Below, in pieces: positions 34,901 to 43,949 of a stretch of 64,000 nt of DNA. Made by a program: the position numbers and the translations under genes. The notes beneath the pieces were generated by a model. It was not told the DNA's origin and ran no database searches. It worked only from the letters and a program-made list of their open reading frames with translations. Source of the stretch: Granulicella tundricola MP5ACTX9 (lineage in GTDB: Bacteria > Acidobacteriota > Terriglobia > Terriglobales > Acidobacteriaceae); contig NC_015064.1 in the NCBI RefSeq assembly GCF_000178975.2, positions 806,001 to 870,000 of the forward strand. Direction: 5' to 3'. Each line of letters opens with the position of its first letter. Positions within the stretch are counted from its first letter, which is position 1.

Positions 34901-35110
34901 ATGACGATGCTGGTCGCCACACTTGGCCTGCTGCCCGCGGCACTCTCACACGGCATCGGCTCAGACTCCCAACGGCCGTTCGCCATCGTAATCGTTGGCG
35001 GCCTGGTGGGAGCGTTGCTGATCAGCGTCTTCCTGCTCCCCACCCTCTACGTCTGGATCGCACGCGACACCGACGTCCTCCCCATTCGCGATGAGGAGTT
35101 CGAAGCCTGA
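31973..35110 (+). CDS. RND efflux pump, CzcA/CusA-like inner-membrane subunit
   Basis: A 1045-residue, 12-helix resistance-nodulation-division transporter. The helix 4 motif LDFGMVVDGAVVMIEN keeps the two Asp and the Glu characteristic of the heavy-metal-efflux (HME) subfamily for proton relay; the N-terminus VEAYPDVANNYVTVITQWPG is also CzcA-like. It exports substrates from periplasm or cytoplasm with proton exchange. The specific metal cannot be told. It overlaps the genes before and after it (TAATG, TGATG), so the three make one translationally coupled operon. Confidence 0.93.
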   Translation: MIRKLVDFALNNRFLILVMAFFLFGWGAISFHNLPVEAYPDVANNYVTVITQWPGRASEEVEQQVTVPLEIAFAGIPHMSHLRSASLAGLSSVTMVFDDDSENDWNREKVLERLSQVTLPTGLQPQIGTDWSPVGQIFWYTLESSDPKYDTMALKSLEDWTLEKNFRSVPGVVDVSSFGGITREYQVILDPEKLVSYGLSISQVKQQIAANNVNAGGSFIEQGAQQINVREIGLFTSTHDIGNTVLKAQNGTALKVSDIATVVQGPKIRLGQIGKTIRRVDGKLADNSDAIEGVLLLQKGANSDETLEAIHAKVKELNERVLPKGVKVVAFLDRSNLLELTTHTVMHNLTEGIVLVVVILFVFLGNLRGALIVALTIPFALLFASICLDLRHIPANLLSLGALDFGMVVDGAVVMIENIVRHLSHSRKKDMTVTEQIREAAHEVQRPVFYAIGIIITAYLPIFTLQSVEGRLFKPMSWTVAFALLGALIFSMLLAPVLASFLFRNGATEWENPILRWLTNRYRHAATFAIEHRAITFSVAGLALLTSILMVTTGVIGSEFLPHLDEGAIWVRGTLAPSTGPTESLAVANRARIILASFPEVKQVVSQIGRPDDGTDTTGFFNTEYYVDLKQKQDWRPVFKENKEELISAINRQLDVIPGVIWNFSQPISDNVEEAVSGVKGELAVKIYGDDLKTLEQKGDAIVNVMSTIRGVQDLGLFRVIGQPNLNFVVDRDAAARFGINVADIQDAIESAVGGNAVTQVLDGEARYDVTVRYNPQFRATPESIENIRLVSPSGERVSLAQVTKLKTEDGAEEITRENGQRYVAIKYSVRNRDLGSTVQEAIDKVSKQVPLPPGYKTDWAGEYESQKRSSRRLLIVLPITLGLIFMILYSMFGSFKWAALILCNLAMAPIGGLLALLVTRTHFSVSSGVGFLALFGVSVQTGIIMLEYINQMRVAGHSVESAAIEGAVLRLRPILMTMLVATLGLLPAALSHGIGSDSQRPFAIVIVGGLVGALLISVFLLPTLYVWIARDTDVLPIRDEEFEA

Positions 35111-36429
35111 TGAAATCTCTCGTCCTCACGTTGGCCCTCGCAACACTCGCGCAAGCTGCCCAGGCCCATGCCCAGGCTCCGCAATCGCCAGCCGCTGCCT
35201 ACGCCGCCTCAGCCGCACCCGCTGCCGACCCACGCAAGCCGCCCGCCTCCAAACCCGGCGCACTCACCCTCCAGCAGGTCGTCGAGCAAGCCCGCGCCAG
35301 GAACCCCACGCTTCTCGCGGCAGAGGCCAACCTCCGCGCCGTCCGCGCCCAGGAGATCCAGGCAGGCGTTCGCGTCAACCCAACCCTCGGCGTCAACGGC
35401 ACAACCGTCACCCTTCCCAACGATGGCTCGGAAGGCAATCCCCCGTCCTACGCTGTCCAGGTCACACGCCTCTTTGAGCGTGGCAACAAGCGCGAGTATC
35501 GCCTGGAAGACGCCCGTGCCACCACGGTCCAGACCGCAGCCCAGCTTGAGGACACCGCCCGCCAGACCATCCTCCAGGTGAAGCAGGCGTTTACGAAGAT
35601 GCTCATCGCCAAGGAAGCACTCGAGCTCTCGAACGCCAATCTCGCCGACTATCGCCATGAGGTTGAGATCGCCAACGACCGTTACAAGGCGGGAGACATC
35701 GGCAAGCTCGACTTCGAGCGCCTCGACCTGCAACTCGGCTCCTTCGAGTCGGACCAGGCCAACGCCGAGATCACCCTGTTGCAATCCTCATACCAGCTCC
35801 AGACCCTCCTCGGCTCCCAGACCTCCAGTCCTGACTTCGATGTCACCGGCGACATCATCCCGCCCATCCTCACCCAGACCCAGGCCGAGCTCACCCAGGC
35901 CGCACTCACCCGCCGCCCGGACTACGCCGCCGCCCGCGCCGGCATCGTCGCGGCTGAGGCCAACGCCCGCCTCGCCATCGCCAACGGCACCACGGACCCC
36001 ACGCTGGAAGGCGAGTACGACCGCTCCGGCAGCTACAACTCCTTCGGCTTTAACGTGAACATCCCGCTACGCTTCTTCGATCGCAATCAGGGCAACAAGG
36101 AGACGGCTCGCCTGCAGGCAGAGTCCACCCGTTTCACCAGCATCGCCGCCCGCAACCAGGTCACCTCCGACGTCGATCAGGCATGGGTCGGTTACACCCG
36201 AGCCAAGGCGCTCTCAGACCGCTTCGGCCAGCATTATCTGGATGAGTCCATCGACGTCCTCGGCATCGCGCGCTTCGCCTACGATCACGGCGGCCTCGCC
36301 CTCATCGACTACCTCGACGCCCTCCGCGACGCACGATCCAGCACCTCCGACGCACTCAACGCCTATTCCCAAACCTGGATGGCCATCCACCAATTGAGCG
36401 CGGCCTCGGCAACAGAGCTCATACCCTAG
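35110..36429 (+). CDS. TolC-family outer-membrane channel of the RND system (CzcC-like)
   Basis: A 439-residue outer-membrane efflux protein: signal peptide (MKSLVLTLALATLAQAAQAH), Pro/Ala-rich stretch, then two repeated halves of long helices with typical starts LTLQQVVEQARARNPTLLAAEA and LTQAALTRRPDYAAARAGI. It completes the tripartite pump with the two genes upstream, overlapping the pump gene by one base. Confidence 0.92.
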   Translation: MKSLVLTLALATLAQAAQAHAQAPQSPAAAYAASAAPAADPRKPPASKPGALTLQQVVEQARARNPTLLAAEANLRAVRAQEIQAGVRVNPTLGVNGTTVTLPNDGSEGNPPSYAVQVTRLFERGNKREYRLEDARATTVQTAAQLEDTARQTILQVKQAFTKMLIAKEALELSNANLADYRHEVEIANDRYKAGDIGKLDFERLDLQLGSFESDQANAEITLLQSSYQLQTLLGSQTSSPDFDVTGDIIPPILTQTQAELTQAALTRRPDYAAARAGIVAAEANARLAIANGTTDPTLEGEYDRSGSYNSFGFNVNIPLRFFDRNQGNKETARLQAESTRFTSIAARNQVTSDVDQAWVGYTRAKALSDRFGQHYLDESIDVLGIARFAYDHGGLALIDYLDALRDARSSTSDALNAYSQTWMAIHQLSAASATELIP

Positions 36430-36446
36430 CCGTACAATCATCCAAC

Positions 36447-37892
36447 ATGAAGCGTCAGGCCAATCGTAAAGTCACCGTCATCCTGCTCTCGGTCGCCATC
36501 CTGATCGTGGCTCTGAACGCACGGTTTGCCTTCGTCTCCGTCAAAGAGTTGCTGCAGAGCGAGTACTGGGTCCAGCACACCTGGCAGGTCATCAACCAGG
36601 TGGAGCGCATCATGGGCTCAGCCAAGGACGCGGAGAGCGGTGCCCGCGGCTTCGTAATCACCGGCAAAGAGCAGAACCTGGAGTTCTACAACTCCGCCCA
36701 GGTGGAGCTGCCGCAGGAGCTAAAGACCTTCAGCTCCCTCACGGGCGACAATCCATCTCAGCAGGCTCGCATCACGGAGATGCAGGCCGTCCTTGAGCAG
36801 CGCATGGCCACTTTGGCTGAGGTGATCGAACTCCGGCGCGCGAACGATGTCGAATCCACCCATGCCTTCATCCAGAACGGGACCGGCCGCATCCAGATGG
36901 ATCACCTCCGCGCCATCGCAGATCAGATGGAGCAGGAGGAGCAGCGCCTGCTGGTCATCCGCACCGCCACTGCCACCTCCTCCAGCCACCGAGCCCTCTT
37001 CAGCATAGCCTTGGCCAGCGGTCTGGACATGCTGCTCATCGTCCTGATGTTCCGCTACTTCGCCCACGAACGCAGTCTGCGTATCGCGACCGAAGAAGCC
37101 GCGGACCGTCTCGCGATCGCCCACGCCGAGACCGAAGCCCGCGCCGAGGAGATCCGCCAGCTCAACGCTACGCTGGAGGAGCGCGTTCGCCAGCGCACCG
37201 CAGAGCTCGAAAGCACCAACAGAGAGCTGGAAGCCTTCAGCTACTCCGTCTCCCACGATCTGCGCTCCCCGCTCCGCACCATCGACGGCTTCTCCCTCGC
37301 GCTTGAAGAGGACTACGCCAATGAGGTCGACGCCACCGGCCGCGACTACATCCGCCGTGTCCGCTCCGGCGTCCAGCGCATGGGCCAGTTGATCGACGCC
37401 CTGCTTCAGCTCTCCCGCATCACCCGCGCCGAGATCTCCCGTGAGGACGTCAATGTCTCCGCCATCGCACGCAGCATCGTCGCTGACATTCAGGAAGCCG
37501 ACCTCGCCCAGAAGGTCTCCGGCCACGGCGTCCTCTTCACGGTTCAGGACGGCCTGACCGCTGACGCCGACCCAAAACTCCTCCAGGTGGCGCTTGAGAA
37601 TCTGCTGGGGAACGCGGTCAAGTTCAGTTCTAAAGTGGAACACCCCAGCGTCCAGTTCGGATGGGATGAAGGCCAGAAGGCCTATTTTGTCCGCGACAAC
37701 GGCGCAGGATTTGATATGTACTACGCGGACAAGCTCTTCAACGCCTTCAACCGGCTGCATGGCGATAAGGACTTCAAGGGCTCCGGAATCGGCCTCGCCA
37801 CCGTCGCCCGCGTCGTGCGCCGCCATCACGGCCGCATCTGGGCGGACAGTGCTGTGGATCATGGCGCGACCTTCTTCTTTACGTTAGGATAA
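36447..37892 (+). CDS. Membrane sensor histidine kinase with CHASE3-like sensor domain
   Basis: A 481-residue kinase. A first membrane helix (about 9-29), an extracytoplasmic CHASE3-like helical domain with DAESGARGFVITGKEQ, a second helix (about 184-205), a coiled-coil, HisKA with His270 in SVSHDLRSPLRTIDGFSLAL and a HATPase domain (NLLGNAVKFSSK, DNGAGFD, GSGIGLATV). The core is of the phytochrome-like (DLRSPLR) kinase group. It starts 17 bases after the efflux operon and is followed 5 bases later by a single-domain response regulator, likely its partner. Confidence 0.9.
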   Translation: MKRQANRKVTVILLSVAILIVALNARFAFVSVKELLQSEYWVQHTWQVINQVERIMGSAKDAESGARGFVITGKEQNLEFYNSAQVELPQELKTFSSLTGDNPSQQARITEMQAVLEQRMATLAEVIELRRANDVESTHAFIQNGTGRIQMDHLRAIADQMEQEEQRLLVIRTATATSSSHRALFSIALASGLDMLLIVLMFRYFAHERSLRIATEEAADRLAIAHAETEARAEEIRQLNATLEERVRQRTAELESTNRELEAFSYSVSHDLRSPLRTIDGFSLALEEDYANEVDATGRDYIRRVRSGVQRMGQLIDALLQLSRITRAEISREDVNVSAIARSIVADIQEADLAQKVSGHGVLFTVQDGLTADADPKLLQVALENLLGNAVKFSSKVEHPSVQFGWDEGQKAYFVRDNGAGFDMYYADKLFNAFNRLHGDKDFKGSGIGLATVARVVRRHHGRIWADSAVDHGATFFFTLG

Positions 37893-37897
37893 CCAGC

Positions 37898-38323
37898 ATG
37901 GCAGAGGCAACAAAACTCATTCTCCTGGTCGAAGATGACCCCGACCACGAACTCCTGACCATCCGCGCGCTCAAAAAGTCGAACATCGCCAATGAGGTCA
38001 AGGTCGCCCGCGATGGCGAAGAGGCCATCAATCTGCTCTTCGGCGCTGAGCCGGTCAAGCCTCAGGTGATCCTGCTCGATCTCAAGCTCCCCAAGGTCGA
38101 TGGCCTTGAGGTCCTCCGCCGCATCCGTGAAAGCGACTCCACCAAGATGCTGCCCGTCGTCGTCCTGACCTCGTCCGACGAAGAGCGTGACGTGGTCCGC
38201 AGCTACCAGCTCGGCGTCAACAGCTACATCCGCAAGCCGGTCAGCTTCGACGACTTCGCGGAGGCCACCCGTCAGCTCGGAATGTACTGGCTGGTCCTCA
38301 ACGAATGCCCCCCCAAAAGCTAG
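37898..38323 (+). CDS. Single-domain response regulator (Rcp1-like)
   Basis: A 141-residue receiver without output domain. Acidic pocket VEDDPDHE, phospho-acceptor Asp61 in ILLDLKLPKVDG, Thr/Ser in VLTSS and Lys in YIRKPVSF are all present. Rcp1-type receivers commonly pair with DLRSPLR kinases such as the one just upstream. Its end overlaps the next gene by 19 bases. Confidence 0.92.
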   Translation: MAEATKLILLVEDDPDHELLTIRALKKSNIANEVKVARDGEEAINLLFGAEPVKPQVILLDLKLPKVDGLEVLRRIRESDSTKMLPVVVLTSSDEERDVVRSYQLGVNSYIRKPVSFDDFAEATRQLGMYWLVLNECPPKS

Positions 38324-39885
38324 ATCCAGAGACGATCGCGGACTCCAACTCAGGCTCAAGGCCGGGGCACCTGCGCGTCCTGCTGGTTGAGGATAATCCG
38401 GATGATGCCTTCCTGCTGGAGCGTCATCTCCGCCGCAATGGCTTCTCGCTCGATCTCACCCGTGTAGAAACGGCGTCGGAGATGCTCCGCGCCCTCGATC
38501 CTCCAAACGTTCCCGACATCATCATCGCGGACTACAACCTGCCCAAATTCAGCGGGCCTGCCGCGCTGCAGCTCATCAAGTCCTCCGGCGCGGATATCCC
38601 CTTCATCATGATGTCTGGAGCCATCTCGGAGGAGACGGCGGTGGAATCCATGCGCGCCGGCGCACAGGACTACGTCACCAAGCAGAACCTCGCACGCCTC
38701 GTCCCCATCCTGGACAGAGAGCTCCGCGAGGCCTCCGCCCGCCGCAAGAAGGTTCAGGCGGAAGAAGCCCTTGAGGCCAGCCAGGCCCGTTTTCATCGCC
38801 TCGTGGAAGCCATGCCCCTCGGCCTCCTCATCGGCGACGCGACCGACCGCATCGTCTACGCCAACGGCGCAGTGGAGCGCCTTCTCGGCTACTCCAACGG
38901 CTCCATGCTCTCCGGCGATATCACCCTTGACTCCATCTGCCCCACCCTCCGCGCAGCCTACAATGAGGACCTCGGCAATACGAACAGCTTCGCCGCCGCG
39001 CCCTTTGAGACCGCCTGCGTCACCGCGAACGGTACTCAGATTGAGGTCCTCCTCGGCGTTGCCCTGCTCAATCCTGAAGCCGCGCCCGCGGACCGCCAGA
39101 TCGCCGCCTTCATCGCCGATCTCACGCTCCAGAAGAAGTCGGAGGAGGTACTCCGCCGCACGGAGAAGCTCGCGGTTGCCGGCCGCCTCGCTGCCTCCAT
39201 CGCGCACGAGATCAACAATCCGCTGGAGGCCATCACCAACTGCCTCTACCTCGTCGGCAAGACCGAGCTCCCGCCCGATGCCCGCACCTATCTCGCACTG
39301 GCCCAGGATGAGCTCGATCGCGTCGCCCAGATCACCGTCCAGACCCTGCGTTTCTATCGCCGCTCCACCCACGCTGCCGATACCAACCTGCACGATCTCA
39401 TCGAGACCGTAGCCGCCCTGCTCGGTTCGCGCATGAACCGCCAGCGCATCACCCTGGTTCGTAAGTTCGGAGAAATTCCCCCCATCTTCGCGCATGACGG
39501 AGAGATCCGCCAGGTCCTCGCCAACCTCGTCGGCAACGCCATTGACGCGCTGCCCAATGGCGGCGTCATCACCCTCCGCACCGGCCTCTCGCGCGATTGG
39601 AAGACCGGCCGCACCGGCATCCGCATCTCAGTCGCGGACGATGGCACCGGCATGAGCCAGGCCACGCTCAACCGCATCTTTGAACCCTTCTTCTCCACCA
39701 AGGGCATCACCGGCACCGGCCTCGGCCTCTGGGTCTCGCGGGAGATCATCGACAAGCACAAGGGCACCCTCCGCGCCCGCAGCCGGGAGCGCCGTGAAGG
39801 CTGCCCCGGCGGCACCGTCTTCTCCCTCTTCATCCCCAGCGAGCTCGCCGAAGCCGAACTCGCAGACGTCCCCGTCAAGAACTGA
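38305..39885 (+). CDS. Receiver-PAS-histidine kinase hybrid
   Basis: A 526-residue cytoplasmic protein: N-terminal receiver (about 22-145, Asp76 in IIIADYNLPKFSG), PAS domain (about 160-275), HisKA with His301 in SIAHEINNPLEAITN and HATPase domain (NLVGNAIDALPN, DDGTGMS, GTGLGLWVS). It may take phosphate from the upstream kinase and relay it through its own kinase core. The kinase part is closely related to the orphan kinase at 4482-5984. It forms one unit with the two preceding genes. Confidence 0.9.
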   Translation: MPPQKLDPETIADSNSGSRPGHLRVLLVEDNPDDAFLLERHLRRNGFSLDLTRVETASEMLRALDPPNVPDIIIADYNLPKFSGPAALQLIKSSGADIPFIMMSGAISEETAVESMRAGAQDYVTKQNLARLVPILDRELREASARRKKVQAEEALEASQARFHRLVEAMPLGLLIGDATDRIVYANGAVERLLGYSNGSMLSGDITLDSICPTLRAAYNEDLGNTNSFAAAPFETACVTANGTQIEVLLGVALLNPEAAPADRQIAAFIADLTLQKKSEEVLRRTEKLAVAGRLAASIAHEINNPLEAITNCLYLVGKTELPPDARTYLALAQDELDRVAQITVQTLRFYRRSTHAADTNLHDLIETVAALLGSRMNRQRITLVRKFGEIPPIFAHDGEIRQVLANLVGNAIDALPNGGVITLRTGLSRDWKTGRTGIRISVADDGTGMSQATLNRIFEPFFSTKGITGTGLGLWVSREIIDKHKGTLRARSRERREGCPGGTVFSLFIPSELAEAELADVPVKN

Positions 39886-39954
39886 AGCGTCCCCCCAGCC
39901 CACTTCATTTACGATCACTCCATCAGGCAGTCCAAGCTGATTTGAGGAGTACGA

Positions 39955-42618
39955 ATGTTCGCAGGCAGTCCTGTCTTCCGTGCATCACGCTTGCTGCTGG
40001 CCCTGCTTGCCATCTCGTCACCGCTTGCAGCGCAGAGTTTGCCCGAAGCCGGCATCTCTCGTGCACTGGCCTCCGCCCGCGCCGCTCGTCTGTCCGATCT
40101 CCACTACAAGCTCAGCTATGAGCTCCATCCGCACGCGGAGGTCACTCAAGCCCACGAGACCCTCACCTTCACGGACACCGGCACCGGAGACCTCCCGCTC
40201 GACTACCGCGACGGCACCCTGACCTCCGCCTCCCTCAACGGAACAACCATCCCCACGCAACTCGTCAACGGCCACATCATCCTTCCCGCCGCCGCCCTCC
40301 ACAAAGACCAGAACACCCTCACCATCGCCTTCCAAAGCAACATCGCCGCAGCCGGCAAGGCCATCACCCGTTACACAGACCGCGACGACAAGACCGAGTA
40401 CCTCTACACCCTCTTCGTCCCCATGGACGCCAGCATGGCCTTCCCGTGCTTTGACCAGCCCGACCTCAAAGCCCGCTTCACCCTTGACATCTCCGCGCCC
40501 ACGGACTGGACCGTCATCGGCAATACAGCCGCCACCAGCAAGACCGCACGCGGCGACTCCGCACAGTCCATCTTCCCTGAGACCCGTCCCATCAGCACCT
40601 ATCTCTTCGCCTTTGCCGCCGGGCCGTTTGAAGCGATCCAAGGAAACCCAGGCGAGCCCACGATCTACGTCCGCAAGTCCCAACTCACCCGGGCTAAGGC
40701 CGAAGCCCCGCAGGTCCAGCAGATCACCGCCCGCGGCGTAGCCTATCTCTCCGACTACTTCGCCCAGCCCTTCCCCTTTCCCAAGTACGATCTCGTCCTC
40801 ATCCCCGGCTTCCCCTTCGGCGGCATGGAGCACGCTGGTGACACCTTCCTCAATGAGGACGGCGTCCTCTTCCGCACCGCGCCCACCGCATCCGACTACT
40901 TCCGCCGCGACATCCTCGTCCTCCACGAAACCACCCACCAGTGGTTCGGCGATCTCGTCACCATGCGCTGGTTCGACGACCTATGGCTCAAGGAAGGCTT
41001 TGCCCAGTACATGGCCTATAAAGCCATGGCCCAACTCAAACCGGACACCAACCCCTGGAAGCACTTCTACGAAGAGATCAAACCCCTCGCCTACGCCATC
41101 GACGAGACCCAGGGCACCACCCCCATCTACCAGAACATCCCCAACCTCAAGGATGCCAAAAGCGCCTACGGAGCCATCGTCTACCAGAAGGCCCCAGCCG
41201 TCCTGAAGCAGCTCGACTACTTCCTCGGCGATCAGAACTTCCGCGACGGCCTCCGCCTCTACCTCAAGCAACATGCCTATGCCAACGCCCAATGGGCAGA
41301 CCTCATCGGCGCCTTTCAAGCCACCGGTAAGAGCGATGTGCAGGCTTGGGCAAGCGCGTGGATACTCCAGCGCGGCATGCCAGAGGTCACGGTTGAGTTC
41401 TCCTGCAGAGGAGATCGTCTCGGAAACATCCATCTCATGCAGCATGACGTACTCGAGACGGATGCTGTTTGGCCCATCTCAAACCAGATATTCCTCAGCT
41501 TCCCCGCAAAGCCCGCATCGGCAAAGCCTTTTGATCTTCCTGTCTATGAGATGGAGCCGATCCGGGTAGATTGGAACCGGCCCGCCATCAATGTAATAAG
41601 CAACCATGCAGCATGCCCGACCTCCATCTTCGCCAACTACGGCGATCAAGCCTACGGCCGCTTCCTCCTTGATCCCATCAGCGAAAAGGCCGTCACCGCC
41701 TCGCTCATCGCTCTAAGCACCACCCCCACCGATCCCCTCCTCAAGTCCCAACTCTGGGGTGCCCTCTGGGACCAAGTCCACACCGCTCAGGCCTCCCCTC
41801 GCGCATACGCAGAGCTAGCCCTCAAAGATCTCCCCACCGAGCAGGATGAGAGCATAGCCCGCATCCTCGGTGGCCGCATCTCCGCAGCCATGCACGCGTA
41901 CCTGTCGGACAAGGGAAGGGAAGCTCTAGCCCCGCAAGCAGAATCCGTCACCGCCGACCGGATGATCCACGCCCCCACCCTCGGCCTGCGCATCGTCAAC
42001 TACCGCACCTTCACCAGCATCGCCCAAACCCCCACAGCCCTTGCCCAAATCAAAGACCTCCTCTCCGGTAAGCTTACGATCGAAGGCATGCCCCTCAAGC
42101 CGCTGGACCGCTGGAACCTCATCGGCACGCTCATCCAGCAGAACGACCCCGAAGCCCCAGCCCTTTTAGCCGCAGAGAAACAACGCGATCAATCCGGCGA
42201 AGGCCAGAAGTACGCCTACGCTCAGCAAGCCGCCACCCCCACCGAAGCCACCAAGCAACAATACTTCGCAGACTACCTCCGAACGTCCTCCCAACCCGGC
42301 GGCCCGCCCGCCGTGCAAGAAGACTGGCTCACCCAGTCCCTCGGCCGTTTCAACTCCTGGAACCAGACACCGCTCACCGAGCCTTATCTCACCCGAGCCC
42401 TGGACGCCCTGCCGGACATCAAGCGCAATCGCAAGATCTTCTTCCTCGGCGCATGGCTCGGCTCCTTCATCGGCGGTCAGCATAGCCCGGAGGCCCAGCA
42501 GATCTTCCACGCCTGGCTCACCCGCAAGGACATCGACCCTGACCTCCGCCTCAAAGTCCTCGAACTCTCCGACGAGCTAGACCGCACAGTTCTCATCCGC
42601 CAGAAGTTCCCCGACTAA
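39955..42618 (+). CDS. M1-family aminopeptidase, exported
   Basis: An 887-residue zinc aminopeptidase: signal peptide (RLLLALLAISSPLAAQ), N-terminal beta domain, exopeptidase motif GGMEHAG in place of the common GAMEN, and HETTH at 324-328 with the third ligand Glu347 in WLKEGFAQYM. The C-terminal helical domain is full length. It probably degrades peptides outside the cytoplasm. The segment around 41400-41620 has somewhat different codon use from the rest. TGAGGAGT lies 7 bases before the ATG. Confidence 0.92.
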   Translation: MFAGSPVFRASRLLLALLAISSPLAAQSLPEAGISRALASARAARLSDLHYKLSYELHPHAEVTQAHETLTFTDTGTGDLPLDYRDGTLTSASLNGTTIPTQLVNGHIILPAAALHKDQNTLTIAFQSNIAAAGKAITRYTDRDDKTEYLYTLFVPMDASMAFPCFDQPDLKARFTLDISAPTDWTVIGNTAATSKTARGDSAQSIFPETRPISTYLFAFAAGPFEAIQGNPGEPTIYVRKSQLTRAKAEAPQVQQITARGVAYLSDYFAQPFPFPKYDLVLIPGFPFGGMEHAGDTFLNEDGVLFRTAPTASDYFRRDILVLHETTHQWFGDLVTMRWFDDLWLKEGFAQYMAYKAMAQLKPDTNPWKHFYEEIKPLAYAIDETQGTTPIYQNIPNLKDAKSAYGAIVYQKAPAVLKQLDYFLGDQNFRDGLRLYLKQHAYANAQWADLIGAFQATGKSDVQAWASAWILQRGMPEVTVEFSCRGDRLGNIHLMQHDVLETDAVWPISNQIFLSFPAKPASAKPFDLPVYEMEPIRVDWNRPAINVISNHAACPTSIFANYGDQAYGRFLLDPISEKAVTASLIALSTTPTDPLLKSQLWGALWDQVHTAQASPRAYAELALKDLPTEQDESIARILGGRISAAMHAYLSDKGREALAPQAESVTADRMIHAPTLGLRIVNYRTFTSIAQTPTALAQIKDLLSGKLTIEGMPLKPLDRWNLIGTLIQQNDPEAPALLAAEKQRDQSGEGQKYAYAQQAATPTEATKQQYFADYLRTSSQPGGPPAVQEDWLTQSLGRFNSWNQTPLTEPYLTRALDALPDIKRNRKIFFLGAWLGSFIGGQHSPEAQQIFHAWLTRKDIDPDLRLKVLELSDELDRTVLIRQKFPD

Positions 42619-42734
42619 ACCATCTTTCATCCCGCGAATGTCATTTCCTTGTCACACCCTCGCAGCTACACCGTACGCACCGGAATCCCGCATCTAAACT
42701 GGAGTTCGCAGGCCCCCGCACCACAAAGGATTCC

Positions 42735-43796
42735 ATGCAGATCGCTTCAGTCGGCACCTCGTTCCCGCCTCATCGCTATACACAAGCCGAAATCGCAGAA
42801 GCCCTCGTAGAACGCTGGCGCGACAAGCTTCCGGAACCTCGTCTTCTCACCCGCTTCCACCTCAACTGCGGCGTAGAGCATCGATACACCGTCCTCCCGC
42901 TCGAAGCCTACCCATCCCTGGTCGGCTTCGGCGCGACCAACGGCGCATGGATCACTGCCGCCGTCGATCTCGGCGAGCAAGCCATCACCCGCGCCCTCGC
43001 ACCCATCGGCCTCACCGCAGCCGACGTCTCCGCCATCTTCTTCGCCTCCGTCACCGGCATCGCGTCCCCAACGATAGACGCCCGCCTCATCAACCGCATG
43101 CCGTTCCCCACGCACGTCAAGCGCACACCCATCTTCGGCCTGGGCTGCGTCGCCGGAGCCGCCGGCATCGCACGCGCGTCAGACTACGTCCGCGCCTTCC
43201 CGGACCAGATCGCCCTTCTCCTCTCGGTCGAGCTCTGCTCCCTCACCTGGCAGGACGACGACCAGTCCGTCGCCAACCTGATCTCCACCGGCCTCTTCGG
43301 CGATGGCTGCGCAGCAGTCGTCATAGCAGGCGACAACGTAAAGCTCCCTGGACCCACCGCCGGCCCAAAAATCCTGGCAACCCGCAGCACCTTCTATCGC
43401 CACACCGAGCACGTCATGGGCTGGGACATCCGAGACACAGGCTTCCGCATCGTCCTCTCGCCCGATGTACCCAAGGTCGTGCTCGAAAACCTCAAAGGCG
43501 ACGTAGACACCTTCCTCACCTCGCAATCCCTCACGCAATCAGACATCACCTCCTGGATCTTCCACTCCGGCGGCCCCAAGGTCCTGGAAGCTGCGGAGAA
43601 AGCCCTCACCCTCCCACCGGAAGCCCTCGCCCTGAGCTGGAAGTCCCTCCGTGAGGTCGGCAACCTCAGCGCCGCCTCCGTCCTCTGCGTCCTCGAAGAC
43701 ACCCTCACCAACCACCCCGGCGCACCCGGCACCTACTCCATCCTCGCCGCCATGGGCCCCGCCTTCTGCCTCGAACTCATCCTCCTCCAGTGGTAG
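42735..43796 (+). CDS. Type III polyketide synthase (chalcone/stilbene synthase-like)
   Basis: A 353-residue thiolase-fold enzyme with the type III PKS triad Cys138 (FGLGCVAGAAG), His277 (IFHSGGPKVL) and Asn310 (VGNLSAAS). Such enzymes extend acyl-CoA or acyl-ACP with malonyl units to alkylresorcinols or alkylpyrones. It is of normal length. ATG 42735 follows AAAGGA by 4 bases. The following acyl carrier protein, KAS-like synthase and membrane protein suggest a pathway for a membrane phenolic lipid, but the usual methyltransferase and hydroxylase partners of other bacteria are not here. Confidence 0.9.
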   Translation: MQIASVGTSFPPHRYTQAEIAEALVERWRDKLPEPRLLTRFHLNCGVEHRYTVLPLEAYPSLVGFGATNGAWITAAVDLGEQAITRALAPIGLTAADVSAIFFASVTGIASPTIDARLINRMPFPTHVKRTPIFGLGCVAGAAGIARASDYVRAFPDQIALLLSVELCSLTWQDDDQSVANLISTGLFGDGCAAVVIAGDNVKLPGPTAGPKILATRSTFYRHTEHVMGWDIRDTGFRIVLSPDVPKVVLENLKGDVDTFLTSQSLTQSDITSWIFHSGGPKVLEAAEKALTLPPEALALSWKSLREVGNLSAASVLCVLEDTLTNHPGAPGTYSILAAMGPAFCLELILLQW

Positions 43797-43817
43797 CTAG
43801 ACCCTAAGACACATCGG

Positions 43818-43880
43818 GTGCCCCATCCTCGACGCGGTCCTATCGCGGCAGGGTGGGGTATCGTTTGCGGCAGCAAACGA
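43818..43880. repeat. Inverted-repeat element after the type III PKS gene
   Basis: Begins GGGTGCCCCATCCT, later AGGGTGGGG, forming an imperfect palindrome with a GC-rich centre. It is followed by a perfect hairpin TCGTTTGC-GGCA-GCAAACGA (43861-43880). The first ten bases equal those of the palindromic repeats at 51060 and 61070, but the rest differs, so it is a relative or a longer type. It may also act as a terminator, though no T tract follows. Confidence 0.6.
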
Positions 43881-43949
43881 CCCTTCCACAGAACCATCCC
43901 GAGTCAAGACCCCAACGCTCAGCGTAAACTCACATCTATAGGGACTCCC

